Part shown: one piece after another, positions 17,425 to 24,539 of the stretch
Layout: each line of letters starts with the position of its first letter
How positions within the stretch are numbered: position 1 is the first letter of the stretch
Source: Collinsella aerofaciens
GTDB taxonomy: Bacteria > Actinomycetota > Coriobacteriia > Coriobacteriales > Coriobacteriaceae
NCBI RefSeq assembly: GCF_028206995.1
Contig: NZ_JAQLFL010000019.1
Location: 1-25,208, forward strand
DNA length: 25,208 nt
Direction: 5' to 3'
Notes under the pieces: generated by a model
Seen by the model: only the letters and a program-made list of their open reading frames with translations
Told to the model about the DNA's origin: nothing
Database searches by the model: none
Translations under genes and position numbers: made by a program

Positions 17425-18071
17425 ATCAGGAATCAACAAGGGAATCAAAAAAGAATCAACGGCTGTTTTTTAGCTAATAAGGACATGCCCATCTACCTGC
17501 GGGTTTGTAGAATCGTGATTTTAATGGATCCCCCCTCCACTTCTATTCCACATTTCGGAATCCATTGATTCCGCATATGCGGTCTATTTACTCTATTTGG
17601 TCTACATATGCGCAATCTATTTACCTGCGCCTACCTACTGCGGCTACTTGCGCCGTGGACACAAGCCGAAAGTCCTCAAAATCGATGCAAGACGGGCCGC
17701 GATCGGTGCGCCCTCGGCAGATGGCCGCAGCCGCGCCGATCGTATTCATTTCAGATATCGTTATGACCGAGCAAAACCCTAAATAAGGGCCTCATCGGGT
17801 GTATGTCCCAATGGGGTCCGCTCAGACAGCCAACAGCCCCTCAAATCGCTTCTGAGGCTCCGGGGTAGGGGATAGCTGATTGGTATCCGTATGTTTCGGC
17901 CAGTATTCACTCCACCGTATAGTTGGTCAGTAGGACCTCAGCTACGGGCCTGTGCTTCCCGTTGACGATATAGGCATGATTTGCGGGGCTGACGTGGCAG
18001 TCCGCCCAAAGCGCCCGATTAACTCATTGCTCCGGTAGTCGTTGCTGTCCCATGATGAGATATGTTGACTA
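17425..18071. other. Gene-poor junction after tRNA-Pro
   Basis: This stretch of about 650 nt holds no gene I can support. It starts with three close copies of GAATCAA (17430, 17442, 17453), then AT-richer sequence with a small GGAATC/GATTCC hairpin near 17557-17572. A short plus-strand frame ending at 17782 carries the peptide DRIHFRYR, which resembles DGIHFGYR in another short frame near 21062. On the minus strand, 17907 to about 18060 reads as plausible protein in two overlapping frames, like a frameshifted gene remnant. TTCACTCCACCGTA (17906) recurs with one change at 18103. Confidence 0.5.
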
Positions 18072-18120
18072 ATGCCGCAGCGGCACGTTGCGGGTTGGCC
18101 GGTTCACTCCATCGTACGCT
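18072..18120 (+). promoter_or_regulatory. Dyad promoter module A (upstream of pilin 1)
   Basis: The 13-bp dyad TGCCGCAGCGGCA lies at 18073-18085 with centre at 18079. TACGCT starts 36 nt from the centre (18115) as a weak -10 candidate, and no -35 box is visible at the usual spacing. The pilin ATG is 77 nt past the dyad. The same arrangement recurs four more times in the window, which is the main support. The fit to a -10 consensus is the poorest of the five. Confidence 0.5.
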
Positions 18121-18162
18121 CCCGTATGCAATATCAATCCCCATACGAAGGGAGTGTCGCAA

Positions 18163-19121
18163 ATGCATGCAGCGGCAATTAACCTTCGAGGGGGGGGGTA
18201 TCTCCTAGAGGTACTCTTCTCCGAGGCCAGTCAATTATCGAGTACGTCCTGATCATCGCAATCATCGGCCTGGTCATCGTGTTCGCAGGGCCCGGCGTGG
18301 CCGGTGCCATCCGAAACCAGTTCAACCTGGTCGGCAACACGGTGAACAATGGGACGGTCGGCGGCACCGAGGGCGGCGGCGCGTCCGGTGGCGGCTCCAC
18401 AGGCACCGCTTCCGCTACCGTCCAGGCGGCTGTCGCCAAGGACGCCAAGGACTGGACGCTGGATGAGCAGGAAGCGGTTGCCAAAGACATCGCCAAAAAC
18501 GGTATATCGTCTATCGCCTACGCCAAGGCGAAGGCCGCCATGGATGCCGGCACGAGGTTCTCGATGAAGCTGACGAACGGCGAGACGCTCGAGTACCGCA
18601 TCATCGGCATCGATCATGATGACCTCGCCGACGGCTCCGGCAAGGCGGGTCTGACGTTCGAGGCGACCAACACTGCCCTGTCTGCCCAGAGAATGAATGC
18701 CACGAACGCGAACGCCGGCGGCTGGGATAGGTCTGAGCTCCGCGGTCGTCTCAACACTGATGACCTCTGGTCGCTCCTGCCTTCTGAGCTCCAGTCCAAG
18801 GTGAAGTCTGTTACGAAGATGACCGACAACCAGGGCGGTGGCAAGGCGGGCACCCCCTCGGCCACGACGGACAAGGTGTTCCTGCTCTCGACGACTGAAG
18901 TCTACGGTGACCTCGACCACGATGGCACCCAGTACGAGTACTACAAATCCAAGGGCGTGACGACGTCGAACTACTCCGGAGCTTCGTCGAGTAGCTTTCA
19001 CTGGACTCGCTCCGTTAGTCCGGACTACTCCGCGGGCTTCCGCGGTGTCAGTAGCGTTGGCTGCTGGGGCCACAACGCCGCGGCGTTCACCAACGACGTG
19101 TTCCCCGCTTGGTGCTTCTAG
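18163..19121 (+). CDS. Phase-OFF Flp/Tad-type prepilin with large DUF6273-like domain (pilin 1)
   Basis: A good ribosome site (AAGGGAG, 18148-18154) precedes ATG 18163, which opens a leader reading MHAAAINLR up to a tract of nine G (18190-18198). With nine G this frame ends after 29 codons, at the TGA at 18250-18252. The pilin body lies in another frame, open from 18183 to 19121 but with no ATG. One added G joins them into 319 aa: a 22-residue basic leader ending RG, then QSIIEYVLIIAIIGLVIV, the Flp-type motif G|xxxxEY with a membrane helix. A C-terminal domain of about 240 residues follows, resembling DUF6273 (LEYRIIGIDHDD, FLLSTTEVYG, HWTRSVSP) and ending AWCF. Flp pilins are usually under 100 residues, so this would be a pilin-adhesin fusion. 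An automated call might start at GTG 18279, but that would lose the cleavage site and most of the helix. The family assignment is by eye. Confidence 0.75.
18190..18208 (+). repeat. G9 tract plus TATCTCCTAG, copy 1
   Basis: Nine G followed by TATCTCCTAG, identical over 19 bp to 23449-23467. It sits in the leader-coding part of pilin 1, between the start codon and the cleavage site. Tracts of this length are prone to slipped-strand change, and one added G would join the leader and pilin frames. Confidence 0.9.
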
Positions 19122-19133
19122 TCTGTCTAATGT

Positions 19134-19162
19134 AAAGCCCGCACATTCCTGTGTGGGCTTTT
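19134..19162 (+). terminator. Rho-independent terminator of pilin 1
   Basis: A 12-bp stem (AAAGCCCGCACA with TGTGTGGGCTTT, one G-T wobble) with loop TTCC runs into T. It lies 12 nt after the stop codon. The next dyad begins 21 nt further on. Confidence 0.9.
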
Positions 19163-19182
19163 CTTTTGCCGAACGACCCTGA

Positions 19183-19230
19183 TTGCCGCAGCGGCGACCG
19201 CCAGCCAGAACAATTCGCCTCATATACGTT
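19183..19230 (+). promoter_or_regulatory. Dyad promoter module B (upstream of CoiA-like gene)
   Basis: The sequence TTGCCGCAGCGGCGA has one mismatch to the consensus dyad, and its centre is at 19190. TACGTT starts 35 nt from the centre (19225); an overlapping TATACG is at 19223. The gene start (19261) is 63 nt past the dyad. The TTG inside the dyad opens a long frame but is not a credible start, since it lacks a ribosome site and coincides with this element. Confidence 0.55.
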
Positions 19231-19260
19231 GTTTCAAAACACGACATGAAATGGGGTTCT

Positions 19261-20439
19261 ATGGCTTCGAAATGCAAAGGACAAGGCGTGCCGTTCGGCT
19301 GTGACCCGCAAACTGATAGGTTTGTATGGTTGAGCTCGGTTCCGCTCGACAGGTACGGAGAGCGCTGCGGGCTCGTCTGCCCGTCCTGCGGCGGCAAACT
19401 GCAGGCCGTGCGGACTGCGACCAATACGCCTCACCCGTACTACAAGTGCTTCAGGCACTCATCGCTGTCCTCGTGCGGCGGCTGTTTCGAGTCGCAGCTG
19501 CATAGGGCTGTTAAGTCTCTTTTGGCCGACTCGGTCGGCAGGGAGTTCCGCCTCCCGATGGTCTCCTTGGCGGACGCAGCTCCGCACGCGTCGAGGATAT
19601 GCGATTCCGGGCGATGGAGCCGTGATTGGCGGCAGACTTTCGAACAGGAAAACCGCTGCGTCTATCCGGAAATCTGGGTACCGTATACGGCGAGAAAATG
19701 CACTATCGAGGCTGTTGAGCTTGAGACGACTCAGGAAAACGGCTTACGCCCTGATGTCATCCTGACGCTGAAAGATAGCCGAGGTAATCTCGGCAGGGTT
19801 GCGGTTGAAATCCGCGTGAAACACCAAAAGTCGCTGGAAGACGTAGTGAAGTTCAGCGAGATTGGCCTGGATGTCATCGAGATCTACCTTGACGGAATAG
19901 ATTTGGCCTCCGAGGATTGCGAATCCCTACTCCAGAGGACCGTATTCGGTGACCTATCTTCGAGATGCCGGCGCGACAGGCGTCGCGAATGGCTTTGGAC
20001 TGCTAGGGCCATATCGGCGCTGGAGAATTACCATCCCTATGTAGATCAATCCGGATTTTCTAAAAGCGAAAGGGCTCGGTTTCCATATATCGGCAGGCAT
20101 GCACACATTGCCGTGCTAAAGGCTACCACGAAGCAGGATTGGGGCCATCAGCCTCGCCTGGCTTGGGAAGATTTGACCATGCTGTGCGACATCGTTGACG
20201 AAATCGATAGGGAGGCCGAGGCCGAAGCTGAAGGATCGGAGTTCGATTCCTTCGGAACGATTGATCCGGATGCGGAATCGTCCGATATGGCTGACGGGCA
20301 GGAAGATCGAGCTGTTCAGCCAGATGAGACCGTGGCCGATGGGCCTGATGGCCCTACCTCTGGTAAATCGAAAGGGAAAGCTGACAGGAAACGATGGTGG
20401 CAGCGCAAACCCCTGAGCCGATTCCTGAGCAGATTTTAA
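19261..20439 (+). CDS. CoiA-like zinc-finger / PD-(D/E)XK nuclease-like protein
   Basis: Read from ATG 19261 the protein has 392 aa; ATG 19246 (5 residues longer) is also possible, and neither has a strong ribosome site. The N-terminal part has CPSC (40-43), then YKCFRH (61-66) and CGGCFESQLHRAVKSLL, the Cys/His block with ESxLH found in CoiA-like proteins. A nuclease-like core follows: RPDVIL with Asp165, then VAVEIRVKH with Glu183 and Lys187, fitting a PD-(D/E)XK arrangement, and IEIYLDGIDL. The C-terminal 70 residues are acidic and low-complexity, ending in a basic tail (RKRWWQRKPLSRFLSRF). CoiA acts in natural transformation, but relatives occur in mobile and defence regions. No other competence gene is visible here. 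Base composition is lower in GC than the housekeeping genes. Confidence 0.7.
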   Translation: MASKCKGQGVPFGCDPQTDRFVWLSSVPLDRYGERCGLVCPSCGGKLQAVRTATNTPHPYYKCFRHSSLSSCGGCFESQLHRAVKSLLADSVGREFRLPMVSLADAAPHASRICDSGRWSRDWRQTFEQENRCVYPEIWVPYTARKCTIEAVELETTQENGLRPDVILTLKDSRGNLGRVAVEIRVKHQKSLEDVVKFSEIGLDVIEIYLDGIDLASEDCESLLQRTVFGDLSSRCRRDRRREWLWTARAISALENYHPYVDQSGFSKSERARFPYIGRHAHIAVLKATTKQDWGHQPRLAWEDLTMLCDIVDEIDREAEAEAEGSEFDSFGTIDPDAESSDMADGQEDRAVQPDETVADGPDGPTSGKSKGKADRKRWWQRKPLSRFLSRF

Positions 20440-20472
20440 TAGCCGCGTTGCCCAACCGCCCAGTAAAACACA

Positions 20473-20498
20473 CGGGGCGCCCCCAAAAAGGCGCCCCG
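20473..20498. terminator. GC-rich hairpin after the CoiA-like gene, possible terminator
   Basis: A perfect 9-bp inverted repeat, CGGGGCGCC/GGCGCCCCG, with an 8-nt loop lies 34 nt after the stop codon. There is no T run directly after it on either strand, so it would be an atypical terminator or a transcript-stabilising hairpin. Confidence 0.5.
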
Positions 20499-21304
20499 CA
20501 GTATCGCCAGTTGTTATTATTGTTTTTCATCCCACGCATCGCAAACTTACTGCGTTCCATATCATCCTTCTTCTTATTTCTGCCCGTCTACCTGTTGGCA
20601 GCGGCGTTATCAACGCCATGCCGCCATACAATCCTCACCTTAGCCGTGGTTTATCCACTGCACGATTAGACTCCCCTCATTATTCTCGCTTTCCTTGTTT
20701 CTGCAGCTGACACACGCGAAACCGCCTCTGTTCGGCAGCGGTGCAACGTCTCCACACTTCATTCAAATCCCAAGACAAATCTTCCCGTGCGTTATTTGTC
20801 TACCTGTTCGTCTATCTAGCCGCTATTGTTCCTACCGTTCGTTTTGAGCCATCGCGTTGCGCAAACCTACGCTATATGCATATCGCCCTGTCGCCTTCAC
20901 GACAGCAGAATATCGCCCGACCGACTATTCTTGACCTATCCGGTTGCCTGCCGCGCGACCCGATGCCTGATCAGCATCGGCAAGCGCCGAGCGCGGAGGA
21001 CGTGGCTACTAAGGGCCTGAAAGAGTCCGCAAGTGCTCAAACATGGCGAAAGGGCGCAAAGGATGACGGGATCCATTTCGGATACCGAGTACCCAGATGG
21101 AATCGGTCTAGGCGGTTTTAAGCAGACTACGTCTCCTGCCGATGGTCGATGTCGGGAGCGAAAGGGTCTTTAGGGTTTCGAAATCCGAGTGCCGTATCGC
21201 CGCCTGGTCAAGGGACCGGATTTCATGGCCGAGCTGCCGCGGATCAAAAACGCTGATTACCCATACCACGATTCGCGGCAAGGCCTCCATGGGATAGGAG
21301 TCAC
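20499..21304. other. Gene-poor spacer before the helicase gene
   Basis: About 800 nt without a gene I can support. Base composition is AT-richer than elsewhere at the start (20,500-20,600). A frame of 126 codons (20741-21121) has no ribosome site and a composition unlike a real protein, apart from a short segment DGIHFGYR (21065-21088) echoed near 17,740. From about 21175 to 21300 another frame reads plausibly as protein (VPYRRLVKGPDFMAELPR) and runs into the helicase start; it may be a gene remnant. No dyad promoter module is present here. Confidence 0.5.
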
Positions 21305-23194
21305 ATGTCCGCTAGCGGTTTGCAACTGAGGGATTATCAAGCGGAATGTATCGGCATAATCGACAATCTGGATAGCGGTGCCCATTTGGTGCAGATGGCG
21401 ACCGGGTTGGGCAAGACCGTCACGTTTGCGAATATCCATCGCCACGGCCGCATGCTGATTCTGTCGCACAGGGACGAGTTGGTGGCGCAGCCGGTCAAAT
21501 ACTTTGATTGTCCCGTAGGCATCGAGAAGGCCGGGCGTCATTCGGACGGCGAGCCAGTTGTATCCGGCTCGGTCCAGACGCTGTCGCGCGGCACCCGTCT
21601 CCAGCGGAACTTTAAGCCGGGCGATTTTGACCTCATCGTGACCGACGAGGCGCATCACGCCCTGGCGCCCACGTACCAGAAGATTGTCGATTACCTGCAG
21701 CCCCGCCTTCACATCGGATTCACCGCGACCCCGAACCGTGGCGACGGTAGGGGATTGGATGATGTCTTCGAGGATATCGTCTTCCAGCGTGATCTACTAT
21801 GGGGCATACGCCACGGCTACCTCTGCGATATAGACTGCATGCAGGTGGAGGTCGAGTGGTCGACCAAGGGCGTGAAGCGCGTGGCGGGAGACTTCCAGCT
21901 GAGCGCACTGAACGATGCCGTGAACCGCCCGAAATCGAACGCGCAGGTGGCCGAGGCCTACCGCCAGTTCCATCGAGGCCAGACCCTCATCTTCGCCTCG
22001 TCGGTTGATCATGCCTATGCGCTGGCCGACCTCATCGAGGGCGCCGTGGTCGTTGACGGCAAGACGCCGATGGACGAGCGCCGCCAGATTATCGCCGACT
22101 TCACCGACCGAAAGATACCCGTAATCATCAATTTCGGCGTGTTCACCGAGGGAACCGACATGCCCCTTATCGAGACGGTCCTGCTTGCGCGGCCGACCAG
22201 AAACTCGACCCTCTACACGCAGATGGTCGGGCGCGGCCTGCGCCTCTACGAGGATCCTGAAACGGGATACAAGAAGAAGGACCTGCTGCTGATAGACTGC
22301 GTGGGCGATTCGGATAGGAACGATATCTGCACGGCTCCGAGCCTGATCGGCATCGACCCGAGTGAGCTCGACGAAAACGAGCAAAGGGCCGTTCGCGGGA
22401 CCTTGTCTGGCATGCGCGATCGTATCGAGGCGGCCGAGGACACCCCCGAGGGCTGGGTGCTATCCGTCCGCAAGATTGACCTCACCGCTTCCAGCCAGAA
22501 CATCGCCTGGATTCGCCGCGCGGACGGCTCCAAGGTCATCCGCGGTGTCGGCTGGTCGGTCCGCATGCATGCCCCAGATATCCTCTACCATGTTGCGGTC
22601 GACTTCATCGGCAACCAAAAGACCGTCCGCGAATACGATGACGAGGCTACAGCCGAGGCCGCGGTGCGCCGTTGGCTCGATCACTATCCTGTTCCCTCTC
22701 GCGATAGATCCCTGTGGGACACCGAGGTTGTCAAAAAGTGGGGCGACAAGCCCGCCTCGAGCGCCCAGATTGGGCAGATAAAGCGCATGTTGGGCGATGA
22801 TGCCGAGGGCATCGATATCGAACACCTCACGAAGCGCGAGGCGACGGCGGTGCTGGACAACGCATTCGAGAAACAGGAGAAGGTCTTCGCCGACATGTAC
22901 GGCCTGTGCCCCAAATGCGGCCAACCGTTGAAGCTCACCAAGAACAGGAAATCTTTTACCTGCACTACGAACCATTGGTCAAAGGATGGCGCATGGACTC
23001 TCGTCTCGGGATGCGGAACGACTTTCAAGGTGAGGGCGGACGGCCATTGCGTGAAACCTGCTGACCTCGAGTCGATTCGCGAAAACGGTTTCTACGTATG
23101 GCGCGGCAAGAAATACGCCTTCGAGCCGGCCCGATACCTCGGCGATTTCAGCTGCATAAGATGCATCGGCGAAGCCGATGCTGATTCCAAATAA
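21305..23194 (+). CDS. Superfamily 2 DEAD/DEAH-type helicase with C-terminal zinc-binding region
   Basis: The 629-aa protein has a full set of SF2 motifs: a Q-like RDYQ (9-12), Walker A ATGLGKT (32-38), DEAH (114-117), TATP (140-143), EGTDMP (282-287) and QMVGRGLR (306-313). This resembles the Res/SSL2-like group of DNA translocases found in restriction and defence genes. After the helicase core a region of about 200 residues holds an Asp/Glu-rich linker. Then come CPKCG (535-539) and further cysteines (FTC, SGCG, SCIRC), probably one or two zinc sites. AGGAG lies 4-5 nt before the ATG. No methylase gene lies beside it. It stands alone between spacers, without the dyad module that precedes the other accessory genes. 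Function in defence is inference. Confidence 0.85.
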   Translation: MSASGLQLRDYQAECIGIIDNLDSGAHLVQMATGLGKTVTFANIHRHGRMLILSHRDELVAQPVKYFDCPVGIEKAGRHSDGEPVVSGSVQTLSRGTRLQRNFKPGDFDLIVTDEAHHALAPTYQKIVDYLQPRLHIGFTATPNRGDGRGLDDVFEDIVFQRDLLWGIRHGYLCDIDCMQVEVEWSTKGVKRVAGDFQLSALNDAVNRPKSNAQVAEAYRQFHRGQTLIFASSVDHAYALADLIEGAVVVDGKTPMDERRQIIADFTDRKIPVIINFGVFTEGTDMPLIETVLLARPTRNSTLYTQMVGRGLRLYEDPETGYKKKDLLLIDCVGDSDRNDICTAPSLIGIDPSELDENEQRAVRGTLSGMRDRIEAAEDTPEGWVLSVRKIDLTASSQNIAWIRRADGSKVIRGVGWSVRMHAPDILYHVAVDFIGNQKTVREYDDEATAEAAVRRWLDHYPVPSRDRSLWDTEVVKKWGDKPASSAQIGQIKRMLGDDAEGIDIEHLTKREATAVLDNAFEKQEKVFADMYGLCPKCGQPLKLTKNRKSFTCTTNHWSKDGAWTLVSGCGTTFKVRADGHCVKPADLESIRENGFYVWRGKKYAFEPARYLGDFSCIRCIGEADADSK

Positions 23195-23337
23195 CTTCAC
23201 CGGCGTCGACTCAGCCTTACCGATTTTGCGTCCTATCAATTCGCCGGCCCTCGACGACCAGATTGATTTTCAATACCATGCTCTCACCGACTGATTTCTT
23301 CAGTCATCTTCTTCACCCTCGATGCACCGTGGCGATC

Positions 23338-23385
23338 TTGCCGCAGCGGCAAAGTCGAAGGAACGAGTTTTGCAGTGAGTAGACT
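23338..23385 (+). promoter_or_regulatory. Dyad promoter module C (upstream of pilin 2)
   Basis: A perfect dyad TTGCCGCAGCGGCAA (23338-23352, centre 23345) is followed by TAGACT starting 35 nt from the centre (23380). The pilin ATG lies 68 nt past the dyad. No -35 box is visible at the expected position, which suits an activator bound at the dyad. Confidence 0.6.
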
Positions 23386-23420
23386 AGCCTTGGTTAAAGG
23401 CAATTTTATCGAGAGGAATC

Positions 23421-24394
23421 ATGCATGGGTGCAATGGGGTTTTCTCTCGGGGGGGGGTATCTCCTAGGAATACCCGCCGCCCGAAGGGACAGTCGAGTAC
23501 GTCCTGATAATCGCCGTCATCGGCCTGGTGATCGTGTTCGCAGGACCCGGCGTGGCCGGAGCCATCCGCAACCAGTTCAACCAGGTCACGAACACGGTCG
23601 ACTCCGGTACCGAGGGCGATAACTTCATCTCGGCCGAGGAGAAGGCGTACAAGGAAGCGATGAAGACCGTCGTGAACAAGGACGCTAAGGACTGGACGCT
23701 CGATGAGCAGAAGGCAGCCGCCACCGATATAGCGAAGAATGGCACCTCCTCGGTCGTCTACGCCAAAGCCAAGGCCGCGATGGATGCCGGCACCAAGTTC
23801 ACGATGAAGCTCACCGACGGCAAGACACTCGAGTACCGAATCATCGGCATCAACCACGACGATCTCGCGGACGGCTCCGGCAAAGCGGGGTTGACGTTCC
23901 TCACGACCTCGACGAATATCAGCTCCCGCATGAACGCCACGGACACCAATGCCGGCGGCTGGGAGAAGTCCGGGCTCCGCGCCAAGATGAACTCCGGCGA
24001 GATCTGGAGCCTGATGCCGAGCGACTTCCAGTCGAAAGTGAAACCCGTCAAGAAGCTCACGAACAACGTCGGCGGAACCGACGTGAACGCCTCCGTGACG
24101 GCCACCTCGGACAAGCTGTTCCTGCTCAGCTATTCCGAGATCGTCCCTACCTCCTACTGGGCATCCAGCTATTCCTGGACCTCCTCCGAGGGAACCCAGT
24201 ACGAGGCCTTTAGGGGCAAGGTCTTGAATAATAATTCGGCCAACGATTGCCTGAAGATTGGCGGCTATTGGTGGGAGCGCTCGGTGTATCCGAGCTACAA
24301 AGCGTCCTTCCTCAGCGTCCACAGCAACGGCAATCCGTCGTCCCATGATATCGTGACGGACACCTACTCTGTGCTTCCTGCCTTCTGCTTCTAG
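23421..24394 (+). pseudogene. Silent or frameshifted Flp/Tad-type prepilin with DUF6273-like domain (pilin 2)
   Basis: GAGAGGA (23411-23417) precedes ATG 23421. The leader reads through nine G in the frame giving VSPRNTRRPKGQS, then ends as SSTS-stop after 28 codons. The pilin body is in another frame, open from 23468 to 24394, and reads VEYVLIIAVIGLVIVFAGPGV, closely matching pilin 1. Against pilin 1, about 7 bp are missing between the cleavage site and the Glu codon. Restoring one copy of a 7-bp unit (CAGTCGA) would give GQSTVEY and a 326-aa prepilin. Adding a G cannot help, because a TAG (23465-23467) then intervenes. The C-terminal region resembles DUF6273 (LEYRIIGINHDD, LFLLSYSEIVP, WERSVYP) and ends AFCF. 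It may be a dead copy, a silent donor, or switchable through the 7-bp unit. Confidence 0.72.
23449..23467 (+). repeat. G9 tract plus TATCTCCTAG, copy 2
   Basis: Nine G followed by TATCTCCTAG, identical to 18190-18208, although the flanks on both sides differ. Read in the leader frame it encodes Gly residues followed by VSPR, as it would in pilin 1 with one extra G. Confidence 0.9.
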
Positions 24395-24414
24395 CTCTAT
24401 TTGCATCTGATATT

Positions 24415-24444
24415 AAGCCCCTGCATCTCGCGGGGGCTTTTCTT
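24415..24444 (+). terminator. Rho-independent terminator of pilin 2
   Basis: A 10-bp stem (AAGCCCCTGC with GCGGGGGCTT, one T-G wobble) with loop ATCTC is followed by TTCTT. It lies 20 nt after the pilin stop, and the next dyad starts 12 nt later. Confidence 0.88.
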
Positions 24445-24455
24445 GTGGCAACCAA

Positions 24456-24503
24456 TTGCCGCAGCGGCAAATCACCCTCGTCATCCGCCATGACCCCTAT
24501 CTT
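24456..24503 (+). promoter_or_regulatory. Dyad promoter module D (upstream of DUF192 gene)
   Basis: A perfect dyad TTGCCGCAGCGGCAA (24456-24470, centre 24463) is followed by TATCTT starting 35 nt from the centre (24498). The ATG at 24540 is 69 nt past the dyad. No -35 hexamer is apparent. Confidence 0.6.
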
Positions 24504-24539
24504 CAAGACATCATCGTTTTGATTCGAGAGGATGTTTTC

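Noticed and set aside
18190..18198. G9 tract as a quadruplex-forming element
   Set aside because: One G run without three neighbouring runs cannot form a typical intramolecular quadruplex.
18279..19121. GTG 18279 as the true start of pilin 1, giving a simple soluble protein
   Set aside because: It removes the cleavage motif and most of the membrane helix that both copies conserve, and no ribosome site precedes it.
19183..19260. TTG at 19183 as the start of the CoiA-like protein
   Set aside because: It lies in the dyad element and has no ribosome site; the added residues have no family resemblance. The same false extension arises at TTG 24456 for the DUF192 gene.
20741..21121. 126-codon frame in the spacer before the helicase as a gene
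   Set aside because: No ribosome site, no recognisable domain and irregular composition; only its eight-residue motif near 21,065 is noted.
23425..23622. 65-codon frame from ATG 23425 through the G tract
   Set aside because: After the G tract it runs out of frame through the pilin body and gives an Arg-rich peptide, typical of a shadow frame in GC-rich sequence.
18960..24394. The variable pilin ends as targets of a diversity-generating retroelement
   Set aside because: No reverse transcriptase, template repeat or accessory gene lies in the window, and the two ends are too different to show adenine-specific change.
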